Positions 34,813 to 36,148 of a stretch of DNA of 36,148 nucleotides are shown here, piece by piece. The stretch covers positions 1 to 36,148 of the forward strand of contig JACCTC010000021.1 in NCBI GenBank assembly GCA_013812655.1, given 5' to 3'. The notes below the pieces were generated by a model, which was given only the letters and a program-made list of their open reading frames with translations, was not told the origin of the DNA and did not search any database. Each line of letters opens with the position of its first letter. Position 1 is the stretch's first letter. Source of the stretch: Deltaproteobacteria bacterium (GTDB taxonomy: Bacteria > Myxococcota_A > Polyangia > Haliangiales > Haliangiaceae). The position numbers and the translations under genes are program-made.

Positions 34813-35556
34813 CTAGAACTGCGGAACCGGCGCGCGCGTGTAGAACTGGTTCGCCTCGCGGCCCTTCGCGTTGCGCGCGGGGTAGTAGCGATAGCCGAAC
34901 ACGAGGACGCCTTCGCCGGCGAGCTGGTTCGACGCGAGCTCGAGCGCGCGATCGTCGGCGCCCGAGGCGGCGAGATCGAGGTCGGTGATCTGCGCGGACA
35001 GGTTCGAGTTGAGCTTCTGTTCGGTCAGGCTCGCGCACGGCGTGGTGATGCAGCGAATGCCGTTGTCCTTGACGAGCACGGCGACGCCGACGTTCGCGCC
35101 GGTCGGGCTTCCGGGGACCCACACCTCGGTGACGTACAGCGAGGCACCGCGATCCAGTGGATCGGGCGCGATGTCGCCCTTGAGGATCAGGCTCTCGCCG
35201 GCGCGCAGGCGGTCCTCGTACGACTTCGCGACCGAGGCAGGCATCGCCGTGCCCGACCAGTCGATCGAGTCGACGTAGCAGCGTGCGGCTGTCGAGCCGC
35301 GACCGCAGATCGTCGAGGCGCGGTTTGGACGCGACACGAAGAACCCACCGCAGCGGGCGTCGAAGCTGCACGCGCGGAGGTCGGGCTGTGCATAGAAGAA
35401 CGTGAAGGCTTCGGCCGAGAAGTCAGTCTTGCCGGTCTCGCCGTCGGCGCTCGACTCACCCTCGAGCTCGTCGGAGGGCGTATCGGTGGCGCAGTTGGGA
35501 AGCAGGCCGATGGCGAGGATGGCCGCGAGGCCGGTCGAGAACATGGAGGCGCGCAT
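34813..35556 (-). CDS. DUF6748-like lipoprotein
   Basis: A 247-residue lipoprotein (lipobox LLPNC, Cys22) with an acidic linker (DELEGESSADGETGKTD). The mature domain has paired cysteines in DLRACSFDARCGGFFVSRPNR and STAARCYVDSIDWSG, then IRCITTPCASLTEQKLN and QITDLDLAASGADDRALELA. This cysteine pattern and the CGG-F-V-S/K-R-x-N stretch resemble myxobacterial proteins labelled DUF6748, from memory; their function is unknown. The cysteines probably form disulfides. ATG 35556 has GGAG about nine bases upstream. Confidence 0.8.
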   Translation of the reverse strand: MRASMFSTGLAAILAIGLLPNCATDTPSDELEGESSADGETGKTDFSAEAFTFFYAQPDLRACSFDARCGGFFVSRPNRASTICGRGSTAARCYVDSIDWSGTAMPASVAKSYEDRLRAGESLILKGDIAPDPLDRGASLYVTEVWVPGSPTGANVGVAVLVKDNGIRCITTPCASLTEQKLNSNLSAQITDLDLAASGADDRALELASNQLAGEGVLVFGYRYYPARNAKGREANQFYTRAPVPQF

Positions 35557-35688
35557 GAGGTAACTCCGAGAGGTGAAGCAAGTGCGTGATTAGTTACGCA
35601 TGCCGATGTGCAACGGCAGTGCCCGAGCACACTCCTGGAGTTCTAACGAGATGCGTCATTCACCTGCTGGCGACGCGGCTGGCCATGG

Positions 35689-36148
35689 CTACTCGACGCG
35701 CAGGACGATCTTGCCGAACCCGACGTTGCTCGCCATTCGCGCGTGCGCCGCCGCCGCCTCGGCGAGCGGCATCACGGTGTCGATCACCGGCACCAGCTTG
35801 CCGCGCGCGACGAGCGGGACGACCTGCTCCTCGAACACGCGCATCGCCGCGAGCTTCTCCTCGAGCGGCCGCGAGCGCAGCACGGTGCCGGTCACGCGGA
35901 TCCGCTTGCGCAGCAGGAGCCCGAGATCGAGCTCGCTCCGCGCACCGGCCATGAGCCCGACGAGCACGATCCGGCCGCGCGTCGCGATGCAGCGCAGATC
36001 CTCGTCGACGTAGCCGCCGCCGACGAGCTCGAGCACGACCGCGGGCGCGCCGATCCGCTTCACGGCGTCGGCGAACTTGCCGGCCTCCGCGACCACGCCG
36101 GCGTCGAGCCCGAGGGCCTTCGCGCGCTCGAGCTTGTCGGGGGTGCGC
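35689..36148 (-). CDS. Zinc-type quinone oxidoreductase (MDR superfamily), C-terminal part
   Basis: Only the last 152 residues are in the window; the start lies beyond the right edge. RTPDKLERAKALGLDAGV begins just after the Rossmann strand, followed by VVLELVGGGYVDEDLRCIATRGRIVLVGLMAG, RIRVTGTVLRSRPLEEK and the closing MPLAEAAAAHARMASNVGFGKIVLRVE. These are standard for NAD(P)H:quinone oxidoreductases (zeta-crystallin/TP53I3 group) of the medium-chain dehydrogenase superfamily. The reaction is probably NADPH-dependent reduction of quinones or enones. Confidence 0.9.
   Translation of the reverse strand, partial: RTPDKLERAKALGLDAGVVAEAGKFADAVKRIGAPAVVLELVGGGYVDEDLRCIATRGRIVLVGLMAGARSELDLGLLLRKRIRVTGTVLRSRPLEEKLAAMRVFEEQVVPLVARGKLVPVIDTVMPLAEAAAAHARMASNVGFGKIVLRVE

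Noticed and set aside
1-36148. rRNA, tRNA, insertion sequences or a prophage
   Set aside because: No conserved rRNA stretch, cloverleaf, transposase or phage structural gene was recognised on either strand.

Overview
The window is very GC-rich, with codons ending mostly in C or G. The gene families point to a myxobacterium (Myxococcota, probably Polyangia or a Kofleriaceae-like lineage). Indicators are many lipoproteins, a TonB receptor and a VWA protein with carboxypeptidase-regulatory-like domains, an HNH protein of the type common in myxobacteria, a DUF6748-like lipoprotein, a near-consensus sigma-54 promoter and a giant ECF sigma factor with an extracytoplasmic part. This assignment is an inference from families; no rRNA, tRNA, CRISPR array or insertion sequence was seen.

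Layout. 1-1289: the start of a leftward gene that may be a degenerate trypsin-like protein, then a UspA protein with a cysteine/histidine tail. 1351-3236: a frameshifted double beta-helix lipoprotein (pectate-lyase-3/GH55-like). 3668-6018: a PlsC-type acyltransferase and a secreted protein of unknown function. 5981-14480 (leftward): a VWA protein (YfbK-like), a hypothetical protein, and a complete tripartite RND efflux system (adaptor, HAE1 permease, outer-membrane factor). 14768-15929: a frameshifted HNH endonuclease. 16298-19423: a 1041-residue ECF sigma factor fused through one transmembrane helix to seven carboxypeptidase-regulatory-like domains and a terminal beta-sandwich. 19648-20823: an SDR oxidoreductase and a small HTH protein. 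20936-25864: an outer-membrane lipoprotein, a family 5 uracil-DNA glycosylase and a TonB-dependent receptor. 26073-30928: a 3-hydroxyacyl-CoA dehydrogenase, a GNAT acetyltransferase, an MbfA-like ferritin/VIT1 iron transporter, a SOUL haem-binding protein and a DUF1801 protein with a histone-H1-like tail. 30941-36148: a probable gene remnant, a lipoprotein behind a sigma-54-like promoter, an M14 carboxypeptidase, an unrecognised basic protein, a DUF6748-like lipoprotein and the C-terminal part of a quinone oxidoreductase.

Functional themes. The first is the cell envelope: efflux, a TonB receptor, many lipoproteins and carboxypeptidase-regulatory-like modules in three separate proteins. The second is iron or haem handling: MbfA next to SOUL, with a 23-bp repeat array between them. 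The third is a candidate one-polypeptide signalling device, the membrane-anchored sigma factor at 16298-19423, which is the most unusual item here. Two genes carry single-base frameshifts (a 7-base G run at 2625-2631 and a 4-base C run at 15197-15200). These could be true decay or sequencing errors; the sequence alone cannot decide.
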